NCBI GenBank assembly: GCA_916700875.1
Contig: CAKAKS010000067.1
Coordinates: 12,055,591-12,119,590 of the forward strand
Origin: Sebastes aleutianus
Taxonomy: Eukaryota > Chordata > Actinopteri > Perciformes > Sebastidae
Length of the DNA stretch: 64,000 bases
Direction of reading: 5' to 3'
The notes under the pieces were generated by a model. It saw only the letters and a list, made by a program, of their open reading frames with translations, did no database searches and was not told the DNA's origin. Position 1 is the first letter of the stretch, and every line of letters begins with the position of its first letter. The position numbers and the translations under genes are program-made. Shown here in pieces: positions 24,737 to 37,345 of the stretch.

Positions 24737-25944
24737 CAAGTCTAAAGCTTTCTACATAGATTTCAGAAGTGGCAGACAAAAAAATTGTGTGGCTAGTAGA
24801 AATGTTCAGTGACCTGCCACAGTGGCACAAGGAAAAAACTTAATTTCAGACCCTGCTTGGGACTCTTGGCTCCCTCTTTAACGACCCATTGTGGGCCCAG
24901 CACCTTGGGTATACCCATGATGAATGGCACCAGCAATGAAAGCAGGCAGAAATCAGATGCCACCATTAGAGCAGCTGTTTTCTAATAGACCATCATTAAG
25001 CCCTTAAACCCTGGAGCTTCTTGCAAAATCAAATTATTTAACCCTAATGAGGGCATTTTTCTCCATGAATGAACTGTTTCTATGGGAGATTATGTAAAGA
25101 CAAAAGTGAAACCTCTCTAAAAGCATGTGCACTTTTATTACAAGGAGTGCCTTGAAGAGAAAACAAACTTATGATAATTAGACACACAGCCCCACACTAA
25201 ATGCTGCAGGGCAGCTCATCTGTATGGTTTCCTCATTTTGTACTTGAAATACAATATTCCCCCAACTTTCAACACATTTCTGTGACGCTCGTAAGACAAG
25301 TTCTGTTGAAAGACCTCCAAAGTATGCAAGTTATGCCTGTACGACTTGTTGGCTGCGTGAGGCACTTGAATGAACCAGTTTCAACTGTTGTGTGTGTTGT
25401 CACTACTCTGCATATCAGGGTTTACCTGCTCCACCTCTACGACAAACTTCTTTAATGATAGGCACTTGCAAACAGTAGGCTCTTAACATGCATGCACACG
25501 GTACAATTTAAACATAATAGCTGGTTATAAATAGACACTAAAAGCTCTAATCAGTGGGGGATGTGACATATCTACTCATACAATTTTCTAATGTCTGACA
25601 ATACAAAGCAAACAGCTCGTAGGAAGTTCATGACATCAGTTCTTTCCTTTATTTTTTTACAGTGCATGACTTGGTTTCAGAGGTCAAAGGTTTTCCAAAT
25701 GTAATACTGTAATAGTTTAAGAAAACTGCGTTTTGCTTTTGCTGGCCTGATAAAACAAAGATTAATGACAGGTCAACCTCCTATGATTTATTACATTTAC
25801 TGCTGATAGTTGTCAGGAGTGACACAAGACATGTCAAGAAACTACAAGCACACAATTATCCTCTCTGTCTCACATTCATTGTTTGCTTCCTCGACAAGCA
25901 ATGCCCAAAGCTCTTTAGCCCAGCACATGAAAGACGCAGGAGGA
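24737..25944. other. LPIN2-MYOM1 intergenic remainder, nothing recognised
   Basis: Unique AT-rich sequence between the hAT-like element and the MYOM1 3' end. No exon, RNA gene or shared repeat seen. Confidence 0.5.
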
Positions 25945-25961
25945 AGCAGCTGTATTAATCA

Positions 25962-25967
25962 TTTATT
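25962..25967 (-). terminator. MYOM1 polyadenylation signal AATAAA
   Basis: A canonical AATAAA on the minus strand lies 113 bases after the MYOM1 stop at 26082-26080, inside TTTAAATAAATG. This would give a short 3' UTR ending near 25,945. No better signal lies closer to the stop. Confidence 0.6.
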
Positions 25968-26079
25968 TAAACTGCTCAGTGCATCGGCATGTGCCGGGGT
26001 AAAATGCTTTGGAGATGGCTGTGTCGTTCATCTTTTCTGCCTTATTTCATTACACTGCATCATCCTTTTAGCCTTTCTT

Positions 26080-29000
26080 CTACTTGACCGCCTCTTCCTC
26101 TGGGTTGTAGACGCTAACGGTGAACTCGCCGGCCTCTGTGCCGTACTTGTTCTTGACCAGGAGGGCGTATTTGCCAGAGTCAGTCGTGGTGACGGAGGAG
26201 ATGATGATGCTGGCGAACTTGCCATTCTCGAACTTGAGGGTGTAGCGCTCGTCAGACACCAGCACCCTGTCGTTCTTCGTCCAGCTCACCTCAGGTACGG
26301 GCTCGCCCCAGACATTGCCGGTCAGGTTCAAGGACTAAAGAGAATAAGAGGATGGCAGGGGGTTTGATGTTCAGAGTTCAGAGGAAAGAGACGCTCCAAT
26401 GAATGAGATAATGAGAAAGAAAGAGGAAGGTGAGTTGAACGGAGTTTAGTTTATTTACCTTGCCCTCTTGGATCGCAACCACATCTGGCAAGCCTCCAAC
26501 AACACGAGCGCGATCTGAACAAGAAATGCAAGAATGAGCCAATAACTTAATGTCAACCTGTGTAGCATTTGCCTGTTGACAACATAATATTAATCGACAC
26601 TGACTGTCAAATTGGTAAGTGAACCATCCTTCATAAAACACATTAGAATATTTTCTAAAAGCATTTTCCATGAATGAGATCTTGATATTAGGATGCCCGA
26701 TACACTCATGTATCTTAAAAGAGGACCTATTATGCTTTTGTGCTTTTCCCCTTTCCTTTAGTGTCTTATATAGTTGTTTGTGCATGTAAAAGGTCTGCAA
26801 AGTTACAAAACCCAAAGTCTACTCAGAAGGGAGATACTCTCCCCCACAGAAACACTGCTTCTGCCTTTTCTTCCATAACGTGGTGATGTCACCAAGTAAC
26901 ACATTTGCATAATACCTGCCTAGTAGCTAGTTTGGCACGCCCTCAAACCAAGCTAGTTATGGTACGTTCACACCAAGTGCGAGGCAAACTTTTCGCGCGG
27001 TGCAATTATATACAAAGTCAATGTAAAGAGGGGAAAAGACGCAAATTCGCACCGGGCGACATGAATGACGCGACGCGAGCATGCAAAATTCATGGGAGTT
27101 GAAATATTTTGACTCAAGCTAAAAATCCGCATGGCGCTCTGTCGCGAAAGCCCATCAGCATTGAGATTCTCCTCCTGTCATCACTGACGTCCTAACGTTG
27201 TTGAATCAGAAATGGACGAAAACAATATTATAGCTGTCAGTGGACACCCAGAGCTAAGATAGTAGATAGATATTTGTACAGAGACCTGAAGAAACGCTTC
27301 GTATAAATGTATGTGTATAAACCACAGACTGTCCATGTTATATACAACAACGCCGCTCCCGTATTTATGACTAGATGACGTTATGTTGAGTGTTGATGGA
27401 GCAGCTACTATGTTAGCATAGCCTGGCACTGATCGATCCAAACTCCATTTGGCAATCTAAAAGTTGTTTGCTTGTCGTCTTGCGGACAGACCCGATAAAG
27501 CATGAATTCAGACTTTTTACAAGTCGGCATCATTATGTAGTTATTTCAGCATACTTTTGATCCATTTACAACAATGTTGCTGCCGTATTTTTGCCCAGAT
27601 AATGTTATGTTGAGTGTTGATGGAGCAGATATTAGCAAAGCCTAGCACTGATCGATCCGAACTCCATTCAGAAAACAAGTATTTTAAGAACTAAAACAAA
27701 GCATTTTTTGAATATTTAAAGCATGTTAACATGTTCTAGTAGAACCCCAAAATACAAGTATGTACCTAAAAATGAGCATGATAGGTCCTCTTTAATTCCA
27801 CCGAACCCAAGTCTAAAATTATAGTAAAACTGAAATAGCCTCTCTCCGTCCAGAGAAATGTTACATCATGTCTCTTGGGAGAAACCAAAGAATAAATAAT
27901 CACTCACTTCTCTCTGCGATTGCTGCCGCCCTGCGGAAGGAAGGAAGGAGACAGACATTGTCAGAAGCATCTTAAAATGGTATCACAGGGCAGAAAGGCT
28001 GCCAACGTTTTTTTTCTCTAAGCTATACAATTCCAGGAAGTGTATTTAGAGTGCTTCTGAAATGGATCACAAAGTACATAGAGTCTATTTTAAGTTTGTA
28101 TTTATTTGTGTAAACATCCTCTTCAAACAGAATTACACGACAGAAGGAGATGACTTTGTTTACTCACTTGAGCCTTTGGAATTCTTCAAATGCCTCTTCC
28201 CATGCTGCACCAGAACAAAAACAACTTATTATCATTAATAGTTACATTAGAAATAGACACATTTAATGGGACCATTTTACAAATCTGAAGCATCTTCCTT
28301 GCTTGACTTTAACAGTTTCTCTCACCCTTGCCAGACAGTTCAAAGGCTCTCTTGACACCGTCCTTGCCATCAAAGATGTCCATGGTGTATTTGCCCTTGT
28401 CCTTCTCAGTGGGCTCATTGATCTTCAGCCAAAGCTGCTCTCCTGTGACTCCAGACTTAACTCTCTCTGAGGCGGCAATCTTAGCATCTCTAATGGAGAA
28501 AACAGGTAACATGGAGATCCCTTAAGGCTGGATTATTTACTGAGGGTATCAAGTGTATAGTGAAAAGCAAGATTAAGACAGAAAAGCAGTAATTGCAGTC
28601 AATGCTTAAAATCGGCACAATCATCCTTGTATTGTACCAAAATGAAAGATCTGATCAGTGCCTGAATTGGACCAAAAAGGTGTCAGTACCCTAATTCAGC
28701 AGTTGCATGACATGATCCTGTGTCTTGGATATATTCATATTAGGGCTGTCAATCGATTACAATATTTAATTGTGATTAATCGCATGATTGTCCATGATTC
28801 ATCGTGATTAATCGCAAAATTAATCGCACATTTCTTATCTCTTCAAAATGTACCTTAAAAGAGAGATTTGTCAAGTATTTAATACTTTTATCAACATGGG
28901 AGTGGACAAATATGCTTGCTTTATGCAAATGTATGTATATATTCATTATTGGAAATCAATTAACAACACAAACAATGATGAATATTGTCCAGAAACCCTC

Positions 29001-32000
29001 ACAGGTACTGCATTTAGCATAAAACAATATGCATAATCGTAACATGACAAACTCAAGCCCAACAGGCAACAACAGCTGTCAGTGTGTCAGTGTGCTGACT
29101 TGACTATGACTTGCCTCAAACTGCATATGATTATCATAAAGTGGGCATGTCTGTAAAGGAGAGACTCGTGGGTACCCATAGAACCCATTTTCAGGCACAT
29201 ATCTTGAGGTCAGAGGTCAAGGGATCCCTTTGAAAATGGCCATGCCAGTTTTTCCTCGCCAAAATTTAGCATGCGTTTGGAGCATTATTTAGCCTCCTTC
29301 ACGACTAGCTAGCATGACATGGTTGGTACCGATGGATTCCTTAGCTTTTTCTCGTTTCCTATGATACCAGTATCACTCTAGCTTTAAAACTGAGCTCCAT
29401 AAGATCAATTGCGTTAATGAGTTAAAGAAATTAGTGGCATTGAAACAAATTTGTATTTGACAGCCCTAATATATTTATATTTATCTTGGTAATTTATCCC
29501 ACTTCAAATGTATTTCATTACATAAATTAGGCCTTCATACGACATACATTTCCATTTCCATTCCATAAATGTATTATTGGTTAATAAAAACTTTTTATGT
29601 AGCTATTGATACAAATTGTACGCAAATATAATATTGCATATATGCTTCAATAAAACAAACTTAAAATATGACATATGTTGGCCTACAGATTGAATTGGAT
29701 AATGAGAAGGAATACGAAAGGCATTTTCAGCGCTGTTTTCTCAGCGTGACGCGAGTGTTTAGGGATGAGACTCACCAGGAGGTGGCGGTATGCAATAAGA
29801 AGTAGAGGTAATAAAGTGGAAAAAATCGGATGTGTCAGTACACAGTACTGGTGAGTACCGGCTCATTTCAGTCACTGGATCTGATACACGTGACCTGTAT
29901 CAGTACCAGTTGGTGAGATTTTGTCCCCATCTGTGAGTTGTTTTCATATAATTCAAGAGATTACGCAGGACAGCTGAGAGAGACAATTATAGCCCGAATT
30001 AAACACTTTCTTACCGTGCAATATTAGTCAGTAGAAACTATTTAGCTATGGAAGCAAAAATACTTATGAATGCAATGATTCTCCCTCATTTTAGATATTG
30101 CTTTACTAATTGATCACAGACATGTAAAACCACCCTGGAGCCTATTGAGATCGTACACATGAAAGCTTTGAAGGTCTTTGACAAAAAGTCTTTTCTTTTC
30201 GAGCATCACATGGCTGGAAAACACTACCCACTGATTTGAGAGAGACTCAACAACCTGTGTTACTTTTGCTTGGAAGCTGACAAATTGTCTGATGGAGAAA
30301 CAACAATGCCAACATGATATTTTATATATTTTGTGATATATTTTATACTTCATGCGTCCTCAGTATTTGCTTTAAAGAATATGTTTTTTAGTCCTTTGTG
30401 ATGTTCAGTCTTGTCTGTTGTAAAGTTCTGACTGTTCGTGCTTTTATGTGTCTGTTTTGTATTTTGTTTTTACTAGGTTTTCTTTCTCTTATACTTTATC
30501 CCTCTACAGTATATGTGCTTTGTCTGATTTTTGCACATCTTTTTGTTTTATTTTAATGTGTAACATCAACCTATCCAGGGACTGCAGGTGAAAATTAGTG
30601 TGGTTCGTTTGGGCAGTTATGAACGCAGTAATCGAACTTTGGTGCGGGCCGAGACCGCTTGCAAGAGGTTGTCTCGGACCGGTTCCAAACAAACCAAAAC
30701 TCATACTAGTCACCCTAGCTTGTTGGGAAGGAGGCAAATAACTTTCCAAATTTACGCAAAATTTTGGCAAGGAAAAACTGGCATGGCCATTTTCAAAGGG
30801 GTCCCTTGACCTCTCACCTCAAGATATCTGATTGTCTCCCCTTTACAGACATAACCACTTTATGATAATCACATACATATTATTTTATGCTAAATGCAAT
30901 ACCTGTGAGGGTTTCTGGACAATATTTGTCATTGCTTTGTGTTAGTTGATTTCCAGTAATAAATATATATATATACATTTGCATAAAGCAAGCATATTTG
31001 CCCAGTCCCATGTTGATAAGAGTATTAAATTCTTGACAAATCTCCCTTTAAAGTACATTTTGAATAGTGCGATAAATTTGCGTTCAATCGTGATTAACTA
31101 TGGACAATCATGTGATTAATTGCGATTAAATATTTTAATCAATTGACAGCCCTCCCAAAAAAATCAATATTCGTTTAAGTGTACGCTATATTTAGAATAT
31201 TTTTAATATTTTTACAGCTTTACCTTGCCGTCAGACAGCCTTTTCCGACAGGGAACTGAAGCCGTTGTATCCATCCATGGTCTCGCCAAAGCCACCAGAC
31301 TCCATTGAAAAAACCTGTAATTTTACCTCGGAGAATACAGGAGTTGCTGGTCTACCGCTGCCTCGATCGGTTAGTTTGTTTGTGTTATTATGTGACTTTG
31401 GTGAATCTGAATTCACCAAAGTCACACAATAACACAAAGACCAGCAACTCCCATGTTCTACGAGGTAAAACTACTATTTTTTGTGAATGGAGTCTGGTGG
31501 CTTTGAAGAGAGCATAGATAACAGATTCAATTCCCCGTCGGAAACATTGACTGTATAGCTAGAAAATATTCTGAATAAAGGGTACACTTAAACTTGCTGC
31601 CGGCCCCATCCAAAGCAGTACATTGTTTTGGATCCGTCCGGTAAGTACTGTCTGTTTCTCCAAACCGAGGGCGTGCTGAACGCCATCTACTGTAGTTAAT
31701 ACACGGACTATGGATAAGTACCTCATACAAAACCCCATCTCAAAACACTCACATCCCTTTAAGCTACGCGGTTTAAAAGGTTTGTGTGTGGACAAGTGTC
31801 ACACGTGTAAGTGGTTGATTTTACATACTTGCAGAGCCAACCAACACGTAGTTCCTCATTGTAATATGTGACCATGGAGGAGAGGATGATGCCATGTTCA
31901 GTGCTGATGACTGTGATTTCAGAGGAGGAGTTGGCTGGAGGGAAAAGAATAAAAGGCAGGTGTTTATCTACATCCCATGGAAAATGTATAGATTAATGGT

Positions 32001-35000
32001 ATATAATAGTGCATAAAATATATAAGTCTCGAGGTCTTAATTGTTGATGCAGCGGAAAAGTACTGTACATGAACACATTCTGCTTCTTTCTGTGGTTCTC
32101 TTTCTCTAGTGCACTGCTTAGTGTGACGTTTAATGACTCACCAATAACCCTGAACAGCTCATTCATTACAGCTTGGTATCCTGGGGTAAAAAGGATGAGA
32201 ACAGTAATTAATCACTGACAACACTGATTTCCACTTTTTCACTCACAAAATACATGAAAGAGACTTTACCTTCATCCGTCAGTTTAAAGCTGCTCTTATC
32301 TTTGCCTCTGTCGTCCCTCAGGAAGACCTCGTAAATACCCGCATCCGCCTTGGAGATCTGGAGTTTGAATTAAAAAGCAACTTTAGTATCCTTGAGGCAG
32401 AAATGAATTCCCTTCTAAATCAAATATAATTATTGGAACAGATAATAGACACTAGAACAGCCACACAGAGACAAAGTACGCAGAAAAGGCAAGCTTTTCT
32501 CCTGCCCAGGATGCTGCAGGCGTTTAAAACGAAAAAACATGAATATGGTGAGACGTGGAGGACAAATGGAGATATTATAGGCGTGAACTTATGGCAGCAA
32601 AGATTATGTCCAGACTTTGGGTCTTGGCGCCGGGGGAACGTCCTCTGCAGCTGGCTTTTTTCTTGGTTTTTCTTTCGGTTTCTCTTGCTTAATAACCCAC
32701 TGTGAATTAGACAGACAAGTCAGTTAAATGCAAGTGCGATGGACAGGAGTGGCGATGGACGGGCCACCTCTCCTGAGCTCATGCAATGACACCAACCCTC
32801 TCTTTGTGAGTGATGCTTATACAGTTTCAATGTACGGGTACCTTGAAACATCAATATAACTTCACTGGCACAGAGACTGATTGACAGATCAGATGAATAT
32901 CCTCAAAAAAGGACAGCTTTCCAGTTTTAAGGTGCAGACACACCAAGCCGACATCAGAGAACTAGCGGTAATGAAGGCCCACTGTTGCGTCGACGGCCCC
33001 AAACTGGCCGACAGCCGACCGTCAGCTTGGTGCGTCAGGGCCTTAAAATGTTTGAGATAACTGGCCAGAGGAGTTAAATTGAAAGTTAGAAATGAAGTGA
33101 ATTGATCACACAGATAAACCATATACTGTATTAACACTATATGGGCATAAATGTTGAAAAGCATGACCTATAAGTATAATATCAAAATATACAATATCAG
33201 AATAAGAATTAGAAGTAAAAGCTCCAAAATAGAGAGTCAGTTGTACCCAATACGTCTATTCTGATTCCCTAGTACGACATGCTGACGTGCTGACTCCAGC
33301 AGCACTCCAGCAGGACCTCGGGAACGTGAGTATTTTTAAAAGTGTTTCATCATTTATGATTCTGTGTGTGAGAGAGGGATGGTTGGTAGCGTAGCATCTA
33401 GTCTAGCTCTACCATGGAAGCATCACTAGTGACGTTTTAAGCTCTTTACTCATAAAGCTCACGACTCCTCACAATGTACGGCCTCTATCTAATGGGCTGA
33501 CCTTTCCGATATTAAAGGTCAGTTCGCCGTCCTTTCTCTCGATTTTCTCAGCGTCCTCGTCATCCTCTGCAATCTCAATGCTGTCCTTTGACCAGGTGAT
33601 CTCAGTCTCTGGTTTGACGTTTCCTATCTGTGGAGGGAAAGAGGAGAGATGGGATTTAGCCGTGCCACCTAAATTACAACCATTTTTTTTATTTTTATAC
33701 TTATAGGAATGCAGGAGTTAACATCAATTTACATTTGCTTACATATGGTGTTGTTCATACTTATATCATTCCTACAATGTTTGTATAATTTATAGTAAAA
33801 TAGTAAAATTGATAGTAAATTATAAAAGAATAGCAGGAATAAAAACAAGGAAAAGTTTAAAGGATAAAAAAGAGAAAAAAATTAAATAAGAAAACAATAA
33901 AATAAAATAAAATACATAAATAAAAAAAGGTAGACAGGTATGGTGGTGCATTCATATAAACACTAACTCTTCAGGACAAAGTCCTTCATTATTGTTTAAT
34001 TATGATCCTCATATTTAATCCATTTATTCCACCGTTGTAAATATTCTTATTCTTGATTTCTGACTCTATAGGTTATTTTTTTCATTTGACTTCCAGTTGT
34101 TAAATGAAGGTAGATTAGGTTTTAACCAATTCCTCTTTATCTGTTACATAGCTGCAAATCTATGCATCTTGTATCGGTATCTGTTTATTTCTAATGTGAC
34201 TTCAGGTGGTGATACGTCTACAATAATACATTTTGGTTCATGTGCCGGTTTAGTTTCGAATATTTTCATGATAGAGGATATTGTTAATTGCCAGAATATT
34301 TTTTAGTAATGGGCAGAAAAAAAATACATGTGAATGATCTGCATTCTTTTTGCCACAGCTTCTCCAACAAAATGGATATTGTAAATTTTGATTGTATTTG
34401 TGGTGCAACCATTTGTGACGCTCCTTCTTTTAAAAAAACATTAACAGCAGTACAACTATTTAGAGTCACTTTTCTTACCTTGCATTTCAACAGCACATTA
34501 CATTCTTGAGTAACAGTGAAGTCAAGGTACTCGACAAAGTGAGGACCTGTGGATAGTCAATGAAAAATAATGATGGAAACATACTTGTGTGTATAATTAG
34601 TGTGAAACTTATGTAATGGAAAAGTCCGACTCCTCACCTTGCTTCCTGACCCATTCTGCCCTCTCAAATTCTGACTTCTTTTGGAGCTCCCTGAACTCTG
34701 GAGAGCAAAAAGTACATCAGAAAATCAGACATGACAGTAAAGAAAGGTTGTCTTCTGCTGCTCCCCAATGGACACATACTGTAACTACAGCCAATACAAT
34801 ACACCCGGTAGAGCCGGCCCATTCAACCATTCAATTACTTATTTAGTGGGCCAGATTTGAAAAACAGTGAAGTGACAATAGGCCGGACATTTACATTTCC
34901 TATAGGAATATAAATATGAAAACAATACACCTTTTTAATCTTAGCGGGTTGATGTTTTTAATAAAAACAATGTTGCATTTAGCATCTTTTCAGGTCGCCA

Positions 35001-37345
35001 ACTGAATAGGCCTGCAGTAGAGGAAGGCTTTTAGTTTGTAGCCTTCAAAAGTAATCTGTTGGTTGGGGTCTCTACTCCATATCCACAATTAAAATGACAA
35101 ATCTGTATGCATTTGAGGCCTTACCATCTCCAATGAGCACCAGACTGGTTGTGCCCTTAGCCTTGCCGTCCACCAGGTTAAAGGTGAACGTCCCCTCATC
35201 AGTGACCTCCAGAGAGTCCATGAACATTTCAATGATGCCGGTGGACTGGTCGAAGTTCATCGTGTATTTCTGGAAAAACCCAGACAAGATCAATTTGTGG
35301 AAGACGATCCGAAATAGAAGTGGACGACATGACAACTAGTTACGATTCCTACCTTTCCCTGAGTAACGATGAGATCATTAAAGATGTACTCCACTTGGCA
35401 GGCGGAGGTGCATTTCTCCAACTGAGTCCAGAAACGCACGCGACCCTTCTCAAGCAACTCCATGCCCATTTCCTTCTTAAAGGGAATAACTGGAGAAAAA
35501 CACATTTTTTAAAGCTCCTATAGTACCCACTATTCATTAATCTATATGGCTATGCAATATGCAAGTAACGATGGCTTGGTAATTACAATTTCCAAGACAA
35601 ACCTGTGTTTTTAGAGAGCATTTATTGAGTAAAGAGATGGTTTCCAACCTTTTTCCTTAAGGGACCCATTTTCTATCATTGAGTAAACTGATGACCCCTG
35701 ACTAGGGGACATATTTTATGGATATTTCATATTATATTCAATGCATGACAATAACAGAACAGGACAAATGATAAACTGTTCTATTAACCCAAACAGTCAC
35801 AATAACTGCAGAATGTTTGTGTAAAACGAGCGATTTGGATATATTTTGAGCAGATTATTTCCTGTGAATACTGCATCAGAGATGAGTTTTCCTGTTATTT
35901 TTAGGAACTTTTAATACAATTCTCTGTCTGTATTATGTTTTTTTTTTTTTTTTTAACAATCATACATACTTAATAGACTTATTTTTTGAAATCTTTTTTT
36001 TTTTAAGTTGTCTTACACCCCTTAAAATCAAGAAGGGCTTGCGACCCCCGTGAAGCTTTGGCGACCCTTACTGGGGGTTGGGACCCCCAGTAAGGGAACC
36101 AGTGTCCTAAACTATATCTAAAACAGTATTTACACTTGATAAAGTCTATAATTGTGTTTTATAACTTTATTACTTAATGCTATCACTGACATTAATACTT
36201 TTTCTATAAACTTGAAATGAATGATCCATTGTCATGCTCTGCATGGTGTATGAACCCCTGATTTTCTATGTCTTATTTATTTTTTTGTTTTTTGTTTGTT
36301 TTCATCACATTTTTATTGTCTAATTATCTTTTTTTAATTTATCTTTTCTATTTTGTTTTTGTCAAATGTTGTGTCTAAATTGTGCTCATGTTGTATTATT
36401 GTCATTGAGGATAATACATGTCGTTTTCAACGAGATGGCACATCTCAAGGGGTTATTCCCATTAAAGAATTTTTGATAAGTTAAAAAGAAAATGTGGTAT
36501 TAGCAGTATACAGTATGTGATGTGGTGGGATATTCACCAGGGAACTTGTGGTCGAAGCTGATGTCCAGAAGACGCTTGAGACCTGAAAAGTAAAAACAGC
36601 CACAGCAAATGTCAAAACCCTTCAGCATCAACTCCTCTACTACTAGTCTTACTGTTTTTCATTATTTTAAAAATGCACATTATTAATGAAGACAAAAACA
36701 CTCCATGTCAAGTACAACCTTAGATTTGAGAATAACTTTGACAGATGCTCACTGAATAATTTGAGACAACTTTCCAGACAAACAGACATAAACACCAGAG
36801 TGCCACAGAGGTCATTTTGATGCAGCTGTTGAAACAGGATAACAGAGACGCTCCTTCAAGACCTCCGAAACACCTTTAGCACTAATGTCACCCAAACAAA
36901 TAACAAGTGAATCAAGTTTCGGGAGCGGAGATGCCAAGACTGTGTGGGCTGACTCACCCTCCTCAGTGAGCGTGTAGCTGGAGGAGATGCCGTCAGTGTT
37001 GGTGACCATGCAGGAGAAGGTGCCCAGATCCTCCAGGGAGGGACTGTTGAAGATGGCTCTGGATCTGGAGATGAGGACACGTGGGGACGACAAGTTATGA
37101 GGAAAGAGGAAGAACTAGAACAAGAGCAAGAGAGTCAATTTGGTCCCTGGACGCTGCATGAGAAATTGGGCGCATAAAAGATACTTACTTGCCCTTTTCA
37201 GTGATAATAGTCATGCGAGAGGTGTCCGTCATAGTCTGGTAATTCTTGGACCAAACAAACTCAGAATCCGCCTTCATCTCGGAGCACTCAAAGATCATAG
37301 AGATCACACCATCATCATCGACATCCACATAAATGTCATTGGTGC
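26080..37345 (-). CDS. myom1: MYOM1 exons 22-37, C-terminal Ig domains My9 to My13
   Basis: Sixteen exons code about residues 968-1504: five Ig domains joined by single helices. My9: DIYVDVDDDGVISMIFEC. My10: FKKEMGMELLEKGRVRFWTQ to GIIEMFMDSLEVTDEG. The helix ELQKKSEFERAEWVRKQ leads to My11 (GPHFVEYLDFTV). My12 has VTYYNEELRVGW and TGEQLWLKINEPTEKDKGKY. The helix EEAFEEFQRLKAAAIAE leads to My13 (LPDVVAIQEGK to GEFTVSVYNPEEEAVK). My13 and its helix form the antiparallel dimer in vertebrate myomesins. The human LTCNVWG cysteine in My13 is glycine here, and the protein stops soon after PEEEA, so the human tail of about 14 residues is missing. Several exons are tiny (23, 37, 39 and 45 nt). Confidence 0.94.

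Noticed and set aside
25810..26367. 185-codon open frame on the plus strand
   Set aside because: It is the antisense of the last MYOM1 exon and its UTR; the minus-strand reading is a clear myomesin Ig domain.
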